Origin: Pseudomonadales bacterium
Lineage (GTDB): Bacteria; Pseudomonadota; Gammaproteobacteria; Pseudomonadales; Pseudohongiellaceae
Assembly (NCBI GenBank): GCA_024234395.1
Contig: JACKOH010000003.1
Span: forward strand, 372,001 to 436,000
Direction of reading: 5' to 3'
Length of the DNA stretch: 64,000 nt
The notes below the pieces were generated by a model, which made no database searches, had not been told where the DNA came from, and saw only the letters and a list, made by a program, of their open reading frames with translations. This document shows, one piece after another, positions 18,757 through 26,643 of this stretch (its first letter is position 1; every line of letters begins with the position of its first letter). Position numbers and translations under genes: made by a program.

Positions 18757-20097
18757 ATGCGAAGTCTACTGAGTCTGCTGGGAATACTGTCGATATCCCT
18801 TTCCAGCCACAGCGTCGGCCAGGTGCCTGACGAACAGAATCTGCACGAAATCGCGGCCAGTGTCTCAGCGCGGCGTATCCAGAGGGATGTGGTGCAACTG
18901 GTCAGCTTTGGCACCCGCCACACACTGTCCATGACCGATTCCGAGGTCCGTGGTATCGGTGCCGCCAGGCGCTGGATCAAGGCTGAATTCGAACGGATAT
19001 CCGCCGCCTGCGGCAACTGCCTGGAGGTGTTCTATGTGAGTGGCATGGCGTCCGGTAACCGCATTCCGGAGCCGACCGAGGTGGTCAACGTGATCGCCCT
19101 GCAGCGGGGCTACCTGGACCCGGACCGGGTCGTGCTGATGAGCGGCGACATCGATTCCCGGGTCAGCGATCCGATGAACTCCATTTCCTACTCACCAGGC
19201 GCCAATGACAACGCCTCCGGCATGTCCGGGGTGCTGGAAACGGCGCGGGTCCTCAGTCAGTACCGGTTCGCCGGCTCCATTGCCTATGTGGGGCTGTCGG
19301 GCGAGGAACAGGGGCTGCACGGCGGTGCCATTCTCGCCGACTATGCCATCGCCAATGGCTGGAACCTGCAGGCGGTACTGAATAACGACATGATCGGCAA
19401 TATCACCGGGGTTAACGGCGTCACCGACAACACCACGGCCCGGGTATTTTCCGAGGGAACCCGCTATGTGGAAACCGAAGAGGAAGCACGGCAACGGCGT
19501 TTTCAGGGCGGCGAAGTGGATTCGGCGTCGCGCAACCTGGCCCGCTATATCGATGAAATCGCCGATCGCTACATACCGAACCTGGACGTGATGATGATAT
19601 ACCGGCTTGACCGCTTCGGCCGGGGCGGCCATCACCGGCCCTTCAATGAAGCGGGTTTTCCAGCGGTACGTATCATGGAAACCAACGAGAATTACACCCA
19701 GCAGCATCAGGATGTGAGAGTTGAAAACGGCATCGCCTATGGTGACGTGCTGGAACACGTCAATTTTGACTATGCTGCCAAGCTCACCAGCCTCAACGCC
19801 GTTACCCTGGCCAGCCTGGCCTGGGCACCGTCACCTCCCACCGAGGTCTCCATCCGTGGCCAGGTCAGCCCCGATACCACTCTGAGCTGGACCAAAGTTC
19901 CCGGCGCCGCCTCCTACCGCGTGCACTGGCGTCTCACCACCTCGCCGACCTGGACTTACAGCAGAGAGGCTGGCGATGTCAGTGAATTCACTCTCGAGAA
20001 CGTGGTAATCGATAACTACTTCTTCGGGGTTTCCAGCGTGTCTGCCGAGGGTTTCCAGAGCCCGGTGGTGTTTCCCGGTCCGGCCGGGTCATTCTGA
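18757..20097 (+). CDS. Exported M28-family zinc metallopeptidase with C-terminal fibronectin-like domain
   Basis: A 446-residue secreted aminopeptidase-like protein, ATG preceded by AGGAGGAA. A signal peptide ends near SHSVGQ. Zinc-peptidase motifs appear in order: SGDIDSR (the family usually has His where this has Asp), GANDNASGM with the bridging Asp, GLSGEEQGLHGG with the catalytic Glu pair, NNDMIGN, and HHRPFNEAGFPA supplying a late His. The last 85 residues (LSWTKVPGAASYRVHW) look like a fibronectin type III domain. Likely a secreted peptide-scavenging aminopeptidase. The Asp for His change leaves activity plausible but unproven. Confidence 0.85.
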   Translation: MRSLLSLLGILSISLSSHSVGQVPDEQNLHEIAASVSARRIQRDVVQLVSFGTRHTLSMTDSEVRGIGAARRWIKAEFERISAACGNCLEVFYVSGMASGNRIPEPTEVVNVIALQRGYLDPDRVVLMSGDIDSRVSDPMNSISYSPGANDNASGMSGVLETARVLSQYRFAGSIAYVGLSGEEQGLHGGAILADYAIANGWNLQAVLNNDMIGNITGVNGVTDNTTARVFSEGTRYVETEEEARQRRFQGGEVDSASRNLARYIDEIADRYIPNLDVMMIYRLDRFGRGGHHRPFNEAGFPAVRIMETNENYTQQHQDVRVENGIAYGDVLEHVNFDYAAKLTSLNAVTLASLAWAPSPPTEVSIRGQVSPDTTLSWTKVPGAASYRVHWRLTTSPTWTYSREAGDVSEFTLENVVIDNYFFGVSSVSAEGFQSPVVFPGPAGSF

Positions 20098-20234
20098 GCC
20101 GGCATCCTGACGCATGACAAACCGGGCCACCTGGGTTACTCTGCGAGGTCCGGTGGTGTCATACGCTGGTTTATTCTGTTCCAGCTGTTTGCTGGTCTGC
20201 ACAAAATAAAAAGAGATAATAAGAGGTACCGAGA

Positions 20235-22235
20235 ATGATTAGTTTCAGATCACTGATTCGGACCCGATCACCCAGTCCGGCAGCCTTGTCCGGTCTGGGA
20301 GCGATCCTGTTCTGTCTCACTTTTTCTAGTTTCGCCCAGGACACCATAGAGTGGACGACCCTGGGCAATGACTTCGCCCATACCCGATATTCCCCGGCCA
20401 GCCAGATCACGGCCGAGAACTTCGAGGACCTGGAAGTGGCGTGGGTCTGGGATGGCGCCAGTTTCCAGGCCCAGAGCGGCCGCTCCACCCCCAGCTACAT
20501 CAATGGACGCCTGTACACCGTGGCTGGTTCCCGGCGTCATGTCATCGCCATCGACCCCAAAACCGGGGCAACCATCTGGTCCTACCGGGAGCCGGACACC
20601 GGGCGCTGGGAATACTCCATGCGCGCCGATTATGGCAAAGGCGTAGGCTACGGCCAGGTCAATGGCCGGGACGTCATTTACATCGTTTCACCGGCGTTCT
20701 TCCTGACCGCGCTGGATGCGGAAACCGGAGCTCCACTGGAGGGTTTTGGCCAACAGGTACCGATTGAAGGATTCCCGGAGACTGGCGTGGTGGATCTGCT
20801 GGCCGACCTTGGCCATCCCTACGATCCCTATGAAGGCATTCCGCTGGAACGCGGCTACATCACCTCGTCCTCGCCACCCATCGTGGTCAATGGCGTGGTA
20901 GTGGTGGGTAACTCGGCCGAACAGGGCTATCACCAGTCCCGTATCGAAATGGTACCGGGTGACATCCTCGGCTATGACGCTGTGACCGGCGATTTCCTCT
21001 GGAAATTCAACGTGTTGCCTCGCCCTGGCGAATATGGTCACGAGACCTGGGAAAATGACGCCTGGGAATATACCGGCGACATCTCCTCGTGGGCGCCGAT
21101 CTCCGCCGACCCGGAGCTGGGGCTGGTCTATATTCCCACCAACGGTGTGACCATCGATTATTACGGCGGCCATCACCCGGGGGATAACCTGTTCAGCACC
21201 AGCCTGATCGCGCTGGATGCCCGTACCGGTCAGCGCCGCTGGCACTATCAGCTGGTGCACCACGATATCTGGAATTTCGACACCCCGACTGCCCCGATCC
21301 TGATGGATGTGAACGTCAACGGGCGCATGACCCCGATCGTGGCACAGGCCACCAAGCAGGGTTTTACCTACGTGTTCAATCGGGAAACCGGCGAACCCAT
21401 CTGGCCGATCGAGGAACGACCGGTACCGCAGTCGACAGTTCCTGGTGAGAAGCTGGCCGAGACCCAGCCATTCCCCACCAAGCCGGCGGCTTTCGAGTAT
21501 CAGGGTGCCAGTGTCGATCTGCTGGCCGACTTTACCCCGGAAATTCGCCAGCAGGCACTCAATGCGGTAGCGAATTTCCAGTTGGGCCCACTATTCAATC
21601 CGCCGATCCAGCGCAATCATCCGTCCGGCAAGCTGGCCGCGCTGATGTGCCCATCCGGAGCGGTGAACATTACCCACCCGCCGGTGGCGGATCCCAACAG
21701 CGGCATGATGTATATCATTTCCCGCTACAGCTGTAGTGCGCGCCAACTGGTGACCGGAGAAGAAGCCGATACCTACTACGAGGCGCCGACCGGGGTTACC
21801 CTGTCCCGCTATGCGGCAGCCAGTGGCGGACCCTCACCACGGCATCCAACCGGCATTCCTTTGTGGAAACCGCCTTACAGCCGGATTACCGCCATCGACC
21901 TGAACACCGGTGAACACGCTTGGATGATCCCCGCCGGCTACACGCCGGATCGGGTCAAAAACAATCCTGCCCTGGCAGGTGTCGACATCGGCAATACCGG
22001 ATCCGGCGCGGTCGGTCCCATGGTGGCCACCGAGACCCTGCTGATTTACGGCAACGTGGCCAGTGACGGCACCGAAATGCTGTATGCCATCGACAAGGCG
22101 ACCGGTGCCCAGGTCGGCGCAATTGAAGCGCCCGCCGCCAGCCGTTACGGCATGAGCACCTGGGTTCACGAGGGCAAACAGTACCTGATTCTGCAGACTG
22201 GCAGCACCCTGACTGCCATGACCCTGCCGAACTGA
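20235..22235 (+). CDS. PQQ-binding-like quinoprotein dehydrogenase
   Basis: A 666-residue exported protein with a signal peptide (GAILFCLTFSSFAQ) and an eight-bladed beta-propeller of the quinoprotein alcohol/glucose dehydrogenase type. Blade repeats such as AIDPKTGATIW, ALDAETGAP, ALDARTGQRRWHYQ and AIDKATGAQ are visible. HHDIWNFDTP is a family hallmark. LMCPSGAVNITHPP and YSCSARQL contribute the only prominent cysteines; no C-terminal heme motif is present, so it must pass electrons to a separate acceptor. It would oxidise an alcohol or sugar in the periplasm if PQQ is available. AGAGG precedes the ATG. Confidence 0.87.
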   Translation: MISFRSLIRTRSPSPAALSGLGAILFCLTFSSFAQDTIEWTTLGNDFAHTRYSPASQITAENFEDLEVAWVWDGASFQAQSGRSTPSYINGRLYTVAGSRRHVIAIDPKTGATIWSYREPDTGRWEYSMRADYGKGVGYGQVNGRDVIYIVSPAFFLTALDAETGAPLEGFGQQVPIEGFPETGVVDLLADLGHPYDPYEGIPLERGYITSSSPPIVVNGVVVVGNSAEQGYHQSRIEMVPGDILGYDAVTGDFLWKFNVLPRPGEYGHETWENDAWEYTGDISSWAPISADPELGLVYIPTNGVTIDYYGGHHPGDNLFSTSLIALDARTGQRRWHYQLVHHDIWNFDTPTAPILMDVNVNGRMTPIVAQATKQGFTYVFNRETGEPIWPIEERPVPQSTVPGEKLAETQPFPTKPAAFEYQGASVDLLADFTPEIRQQALNAVANFQLGPLFNPPIQRNHPSGKLAALMCPSGAVNITHPPVADPNSGMMYIISRYSCSARQLVTGEEADTYYEAPTGVTLSRYAAASGGPSPRHPTGIPLWKPPYSRITAIDLNTGEHAWMIPAGYTPDRVKNNPALAGVDIGNTGSGAVGPMVATETLLIYGNVASDGTEMLYAIDKATGAQVGAIEAPAASRYGMSTWVHEGKQYLILQTGSTLTAMTLPN

Positions 22236-22247
22236 CAGCCTGACCTG

Positions 22248-22287
22248 GAAAGCGCCGGGCACCGGACCGCCGGTGTCCGGCGCTTTC
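22248..22287 (+). terminator. Terminator-like hairpin after the quinoprotein gene
   Basis: GAAAGCGCCGGGCACCGG and CCGGTGTCCGGCGCTTTC form a long stem with one G-U-type mismatch and a short loop, 12 nt after the stop. The T-run is short (TTTC), so termination may be partial. The next gene begins 46 nt later with its own AAGGAG. Confidence 0.6.
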
Positions 22288-22333
22288 ACATCACCCTGTT
22301 CATTCTGGATTTCTCAACAAGGAGTAAAAAGCA

Positions 22334-22993
22334 ATGAAGAAGTCTGTACTTTTCATGTCCGTGGCCACCCTGGCTGCGGCAGGAACCCTGGCCACCCTGC
22401 ATGCCCAGGACAACGAGATGAGCTTTTTCATCACCAGCGTCGGCTCCGGAGCCGGTGCCAACCTGGGCGGCCTGGCCGGTGCCGACGCCCACTGCCAGGC
22501 CCTGGCCGAAGCGGCAGGATCCCAGGGTAAAACCTGGCGTGCCTACCTGAGCGCTCATGCCCAGGGCAACCAGCCGGCAGTCAACGCCCGGGACCGCATC
22601 GGTTTCGGTCCCTGGTACAACGCCCGGGGTGTGATGGTGGCGGAAAACCTTAATCAGCTGCACAGTGAATTCATGAACCTCGGCAAACAGACTTCATTGA
22701 CAGAGCACGGCGCGGTGGTCAATGGCCGGGGAGACTCCCCCAACACCCACGACATCCTGACCGGTTCTACCCTGGACGGCCGTACAATCGACGATGGCCA
22801 GAACCATACCTGTAACAACTGGACCAGCAGCGCCGATGGCTCCGGCGCAGCCCAGGTCGGTCACCATGACCGTCAGGGCGGCGGCGCCAATCCCAATTCG
22901 TGGAACAGCGCCCACGGTTCCAGCGGCTGCAGCCAGGCAAACCTGGTTGCCACCGGCGGTAACGGTTATTTCTACTGCTTCGCTATCGATTGA
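22334..22993 (+). CDS. Exported endostatin/lectin-like protein
   Basis: A 219-residue protein with a signal peptide (SVATLAAAGTLATLHAQ). The mature part is Gly/Asn/His-rich and contains paired cysteines (AHCQALA, HTCNNW, SGCSQAN and FYCFAI). The order FFITSVGSGAGANLGGLAGAD..CQ, TWRAYLS, RIGFGPWYNARG, ILTGSTLDGR, NNWTSS and a final YFYCF resembles bacterial secreted proteins with the C-type-lectin/endostatin fold, often annotated lectin. Ligand unknown. AAGGAG lies 9 nt before the ATG, and a strong terminator follows, so it is probably a single-gene unit or the tail of a PQQ-dehydrogenase transcript. Confidence 0.72.
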   Translation: MKKSVLFMSVATLAAAGTLATLHAQDNEMSFFITSVGSGAGANLGGLAGADAHCQALAEAAGSQGKTWRAYLSAHAQGNQPAVNARDRIGFGPWYNARGVMVAENLNQLHSEFMNLGKQTSLTEHGAVVNGRGDSPNTHDILTGSTLDGRTIDDGQNHTCNNWTSSADGSGAAQVGHHDRQGGGANPNSWNSAHGSSGCSQANLVATGGNGYFYCFAID

Positions 22994-23011
22994 GCCGGCA
23001 GAACACTTGCC

Positions 23012-23049
23012 AAAAAGGGGACAGTCCCTGAGGGACTGTCCCCTTTTTT
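23012..23049 (+). terminator. Strong bidirectional rho-independent terminator
   Basis: AAAAAGGGGACAGTCCC pairs perfectly with GGGACTGTCCCCTTTTT around a three-base loop, with A-run and T-run on the two sides so that it can act in both directions. It separates the lectin-like gene from the GST operon. Confidence 0.92.
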
Positions 23050-23179
23050 CTGCGCCGTCTGACCGGGCGGACCCGCTAACGCCTAGGAGCAATTCTATCG
23101 CTTCGAGGCGCTCCGCGCCGGAGACACCCAGCACCCTGTTGAGGTATCCTGTCGGCGAATTTCGGCAAGGAAAATAACA

Positions 23180-23800
23180 ATGAAACTATACGGGTTCAGC
23201 CAGTCCCGCTCGTTTCGCGCATTATGGGCGCTGGAGGAAGCGGGGCTGGATTATGAATACATCGCCATCAACTTCGGCAGCGAAGACGGTCCTCACGGCA
23301 GCAGAAGCCCGGAATACATGGCCATCAACCCCCAGGGCAAGGTTCCGACACTCATCGATGGCAGCCTGACGCTGACCGAAAGCGGCGCCATGTTGAATCA
23401 TATCGCCCGCAAGGCACCGGAAAAGAAGCTGATACCTCTCCATGACGAGGAGATGCTGGCCCGTTATGAGAATTTCCTGTTCTTTGTGCTTTCCGATCTG
23501 GAACAACCCCTCTGGACCAACGGAAAACATCGTTTCGCATTGCCTGAGGAACAGCGCGTTCCACAGATGCTGGAGACGGCAACCTGGGAATTCGCCAAGG
23601 CGCAACGGGCGCTTCATCACCAACTCGAAGGCCGCAAGTTTGTAGTGGGTGATCACTTCAGTGCTGCCGATATCCTGCTGGCCCACACCCTGAACTGGGC
23701 GGACCGGTTCAAGTTTCCCGTGGACAAGGAACTGCTGGAATACCGGGATACGCATTTTCAACGCCCGGCGGCACAGAAAACCCTGACGATCGTTTCCTGA
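23180..23800 (+). CDS. Glutathione S-transferase family protein
   Basis: A 206-residue cytosolic protein with the N-terminal thioredoxin-like glutathione-binding domain (MKLYGFSQSRSFRALWALEEAGLDY in pieces: KLYGFSQSRS, ALEEAGLDY; NPQGKVPTL with the cis-Pro; TESGAML) and a helical C-terminal domain (VVGDHFSAADILLAHTL). The Ser-rich loop after the first strand probably supplies the catalytic residue. Substrate unknown. AAGGAA precedes the ATG. It is the first gene of a three-gene operon; its stop overlaps the next start by one base. Confidence 0.92.
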   Translation: MKLYGFSQSRSFRALWALEEAGLDYEYIAINFGSEDGPHGSRSPEYMAINPQGKVPTLIDGSLTLTESGAMLNHIARKAPEKKLIPLHDEEMLARYENFLFFVLSDLEQPLWTNGKHRFALPEEQRVPQMLETATWEFAKAQRALHHQLEGRKFVVGDHFSAADILLAHTLNWADRFKFPVDKELLEYRDTHFQRPAAQKTLTIVS

Positions 23801-24903
23801 TGGTCACGTTCCTGCCCGCTCCGCCGATCATTCACCGACCACTGCTGCGCTGGCTGTTGCTGGTTGCGGCGCTGTCGCTGGTGTGTCCGGTAAGTGGTCA
23901 ACAAGCCGTTGGATCCGGAGTCGGGATTCGACCTGACAGCCAGGAGTTTTTCCTGTTACAGGCTTTTCACGCCCGTTATGCGGCAAAACGGCAGGCACTT
24001 TATCATCTGGGCCTGCTGACGGAACAGGCGAGTCAGGGCTATCGGGTCAGTGCGGTACTGGATGGCTTCCCGGCACAGGCCGCGGGTCTGCGCAGAGGCG
24101 ATCTGCTGATCGCCATGGACGGTGAACCGTTTGATCCGATTCTGAGCTTAAATCCCCGGATCGGGGATGGCCGATCCGGGAATGTCATGGAAAAGCCGGG
24201 CGGACCCGGCCCCATTGAGTTGAGCTTCCGCCGCAATGGCCAGCCCGATTCAGTGGTGCTGGAACCCGTGCATGGAAACCTGTTCGATGCCTATCGCTCG
24301 GCAATGACCAATTCGATGCAACAGTTCAGCAATGGCAACAAGGTCATTGGCTACATCAGACTGTGGACCCTGGATCGCTCGACTGACGGTCTGCAGACTT
24401 TCAGACAGTCACTGGCGGCGCTGGACCATTGTGACGGACTGATCGTAGATGTGCGGGACAGTTACGGTTTTATCAGTGCCGAGCACCTGGACCGGTTCTT
24501 CCCCACCCGCAACAGTTATTTTCAGATGCAGGGCGACAACCCGGACCTCTGGCAACACCCGCAGCGGGAACGCCTTACAGATGACTATTACGGGCGTGCC
24601 ATGGTCGTCATACAGAATCGCGGCACCCGTGGCGGTATGGAATTATTCAGCTACCAGCTCGGCAAGCTACAGCGCGTGGTCACGCTGGGAGAGCCCACCA
24701 TGGGAAAAGCCGGCCGCATAGTCAGCGACCGCAGCACGAACTCTTTACGCTATTTGCCCGGCGATGACATCCTGATCGATGGAATCAGCCTCGAGTCCAG
24801 TGGATTTGTTCCGGAACAATCAGTCGATTACCCTCTTTCCAGCTCGCCAGTTTCGGATCCCCAGTTCCAGGCGGCGATGATGACTTTAATGCAGATCATG
24901 TGA
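23800..24903 (+). CDS. Exported PDZ/S41-peptidase-like protein lacking the catalytic serine
   Basis: A 367-residue protein: hydrophobic N-terminus (LLLVAALSLVCPVSG), a PDZ domain (about residues 75-135; VLDGFPAQAAGLRRGDLLIAMDGEPF), then a C-terminal-processing-peptidase fold (VIGYIRLWTLD, LDHCDGLIVDVRD). In active S41 enzymes the nucleophile sits in a TASSAE-type loop; here that loop reads GTRGGMELFS, so the serine is gone. The Lys of GEPTMGK is kept. It may be a non-catalytic binding protein. Start overlaps the GST stop (TGATG), and the CYTH gene follows 13 nt later, so all three are co-transcribed. Confidence 0.78.
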   Translation: MVTFLPAPPIIHRPLLRWLLLVAALSLVCPVSGQQAVGSGVGIRPDSQEFFLLQAFHARYAAKRQALYHLGLLTEQASQGYRVSAVLDGFPAQAAGLRRGDLLIAMDGEPFDPILSLNPRIGDGRSGNVMEKPGGPGPIELSFRRNGQPDSVVLEPVHGNLFDAYRSAMTNSMQQFSNGNKVIGYIRLWTLDRSTDGLQTFRQSLAALDHCDGLIVDVRDSYGFISAEHLDRFFPTRNSYFQMQGDNPDLWQHPQRERLTDDYYGRAMVVIQNRGTRGGMELFSYQLGKLQRVVTLGEPTMGKAGRIVSDRSTNSLRYLPGDDILIDGISLESSGFVPEQSVDYPLSSSPVSDPQFQAAMMTLMQIM

Positions 24904-24916
24904 GGATTGTCGGGTT

Positions 24917-25408
24917 ATGGCAATGGAAATCGAACGCAAATTCCTGGTCAGGGCCGAGCGTTTACCGGTCCTGGAAAATGGGATCTACATCGAACAGGCC
25001 TACATCCCGACTACTAACGGAACCACGGTACGGATCAGGCTGGCCGGTGAACTCGCCTTTCTGACCATCAAGACCAAGGCCAGTGGCTTTTCCCGTCGCG
25101 AGTACGAATACCAGATTCCGGTTGCCGATGCCCAGGAGATATTGCAGGAAGCCTGCCCGATCGGCCATATTGAAAAACGGCGCTACCTCATCCCACAGGA
25201 TGCGCTGGTCTGGGAAATCGATATTTTCGGTGGTGACAATGAAGGCCTGATAGTTGCCGAACTGGAACTGGAATCAGAACAGCAGGAGGTCGAACTACCG
25301 GACTGGATAGACCGGGAAGTCACCCTCGACCCGCGGTTCAGCAATTTCAGCCTGTCCCGGGTGCCCTACAAAAGCTGGCCACTGCAGGAGGCACAGGCGG
25401 GACAGTGA
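24917..25408 (+). CDS. CYTH domain protein (triphosphate tunnel metalloenzyme)
   Basis: A 163-residue stand-alone CYTH domain, a beta-barrel tunnel that binds triphosphates with metal ions. The signature ExExK is at the N-terminus (MEIERKFLV, residues 3-11), followed by RIRLAGE, LTIKTKASG, RREYEYQIP, EKRRYLI, WEIDIFGG and AELELES, the basic and acidic tunnel strands. Bacterial single-domain members are usually inorganic triphosphatases; adenylate cyclase activity occurs in a few. Last gene of the GST operon. ATG 24917 is used; ATG 24923 would also work. Confidence 0.92.
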   Translation: MAMEIERKFLVRAERLPVLENGIYIEQAYIPTTNGTTVRIRLAGELAFLTIKTKASGFSRREYEYQIPVADAQEILQEACPIGHIEKRRYLIPQDALVWEIDIFGGDNEGLIVAELELESEQQEVELPDWIDREVTLDPRFSNFSLSRVPYKSWPLQEAQAGQ

Positions 25409-25496
25409 CGGAGTTCAAGCTTCAGGGTCAGATTTTCAGTAGGCAGCCTGTTAGCTGACCAGTCAGTCAATATCCAGCGGATGTTAAGCCCGCTGC

Positions 25497-25764
25497 TAGT
25501 GTCCTGTCCGGTTACTTCGTTGTATTTCAGAGCCTGCATAAAGCGCTGTAGTGAGGCGCGATCCGCAGGGAATACTGGTTGTATTTCCAAGGGTCGCAAC
25601 GCTGCTACAGCGCTTTATGCAGGCTCCCGGAGGGCGTGCCAGCCAAGACCCCTGGCCGCGTTGCGCCTTTTGACAAGGGCTACGGCCATTGCCTGCAAGG
25701 CGCGCCTTGCCAGGAACCTTGGCTGGCACGCTGAAATGCGACGAATTAACCGGACAGGACACTA
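25497..25764. repeat. MITE-like element, family 1 (268 bp, TA ends, nested hairpins)
   Basis: Terminal inverted repeats of 34 bp (25497-25530 and 25731-25764) match at 31 positions and begin TAGTGTCCTGTCCGGTTA. Inside are two further perfect inverted repeats: a 21-bp pair at 25531-25551/25605-25625 and a 14-bp pair at 25634-25647/25718-25731. There is no coding capacity. The TA at each outer end suggests mobilisation by an IS630/Tc1-type transposase acting in trans. The right end supplies the stop codon of the YiiX-like gene. The 88 nt between 25408 and the left end hold nothing I can name. Confidence 0.85.
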
Positions 25765-26511
25765 GGAGGACAGTGGATCCGGCACGGTCCATTGCAACGT
25801 TCGATAGTCAAAACCTTTTTCGATGGTCGGTTTGACAATCGCGAAATAGGGAGAGGCGTCGAAATCCCGCGGGGTGTAATGAGTGAAATGCGTACGGTAA
25901 TAGGCTGGCACCTCACCGTCGTCACCCTCCTCACCGAGACGGGGCAGGATCGGGTAATCAATCAGTTGAAACGCCTGGGCAATGAGGGTCGAGCAGATCG
26001 CCCGCGTGGGTTCCCCGCTGCCAAGTGCCAGCATTGAGCGCCGGTAACGGTTGGGTACCGCCGGCCGCTGAATCAGGAATCTGACCAGATCAAAAACATT
26101 CTTCAGATCATACTGATGCCCCAGTTTGCTGCAGGCGAAGTCAATGACGCGCCCGGCTTCTTCCGGGGTCAATCCCACCGGACGGCAGATCCGAACATTG
26201 AAGCGACTGTACTTGGCCAGCGGTACCAGGTGGACTCCCTGCTGCAGATCGGCCTCCAGCAGCAACGGCTGATCAGCGCTCTCGCCTCCCGTGCCGACAA
26301 ACAGGCAGGCATGGGACCAGCTGGACTGGGTCAGGTACTTGATCGCAACGCTGATACGGGTGTCACCTTCCACCAGCAGAATATCTCCCGGCCTGAGTAC
26401 GCCGGCAACGGTTTCCATGGCGACGGTATCGAAACGCTGGTAACCCGGCAGGGACTTACTGAGATAGGCTGCCAGGCGGCGCCCCATAGCTGATCTGAAA
26501 CTGTTGGTCAT
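25762..26511 (-). CDS. YiiX/permuted NlpC-P60-like cysteine hydrolase
   Basis: A 249-residue protein of the permuted papain-like NlpC/P60 group (YiiX/YebB type), enzymes thought to act on amides or acyl-amino links in cell-wall or lipid substrates. RPGDILLVEGDTR starts the domain, SSWSHACLFVG carries the catalytic His, and RAICSTLIAQAF carries the catalytic Cys; the His-before-Cys order is the circular permutation. No signal peptide, so it is probably cytoplasmic or membrane associated. The TAG stop is formed by the end of the MITE at 25764, so the original C-terminus may have differed slightly. Confidence 0.83.
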   Translation of the reverse strand: MTNSFRSAMGRRLAAYLSKSLPGYQRFDTVAMETVAGVLRPGDILLVEGDTRISVAIKYLTQSSWSHACLFVGTGGESADQPLLLEADLQQGVHLVPLAKYSRFNVRICRPVGLTPEEAGRVIDFACSKLGHQYDLKNVFDLVRFLIQRPAVPNRYRRSMLALGSGEPTRAICSTLIAQAFQLIDYPILPRLGEEGDDGEVPAYYRTHFTHYTPRDFDASPYFAIVKPTIEKGFDYRTLQWTVPDPLSS

Positions 26512-26643
26512 GGTAACGGGCAGGTTCCGGAACTCCGGAACCTGGCCTCAACTCCGGGTTGTCATCACTGATCGGTTATACTAGCCTCCTTTTTTTAATC
26601 ACCGCAATCCAGTTTCCAGGCGATCAGCACAAGGAGTCTTCTG

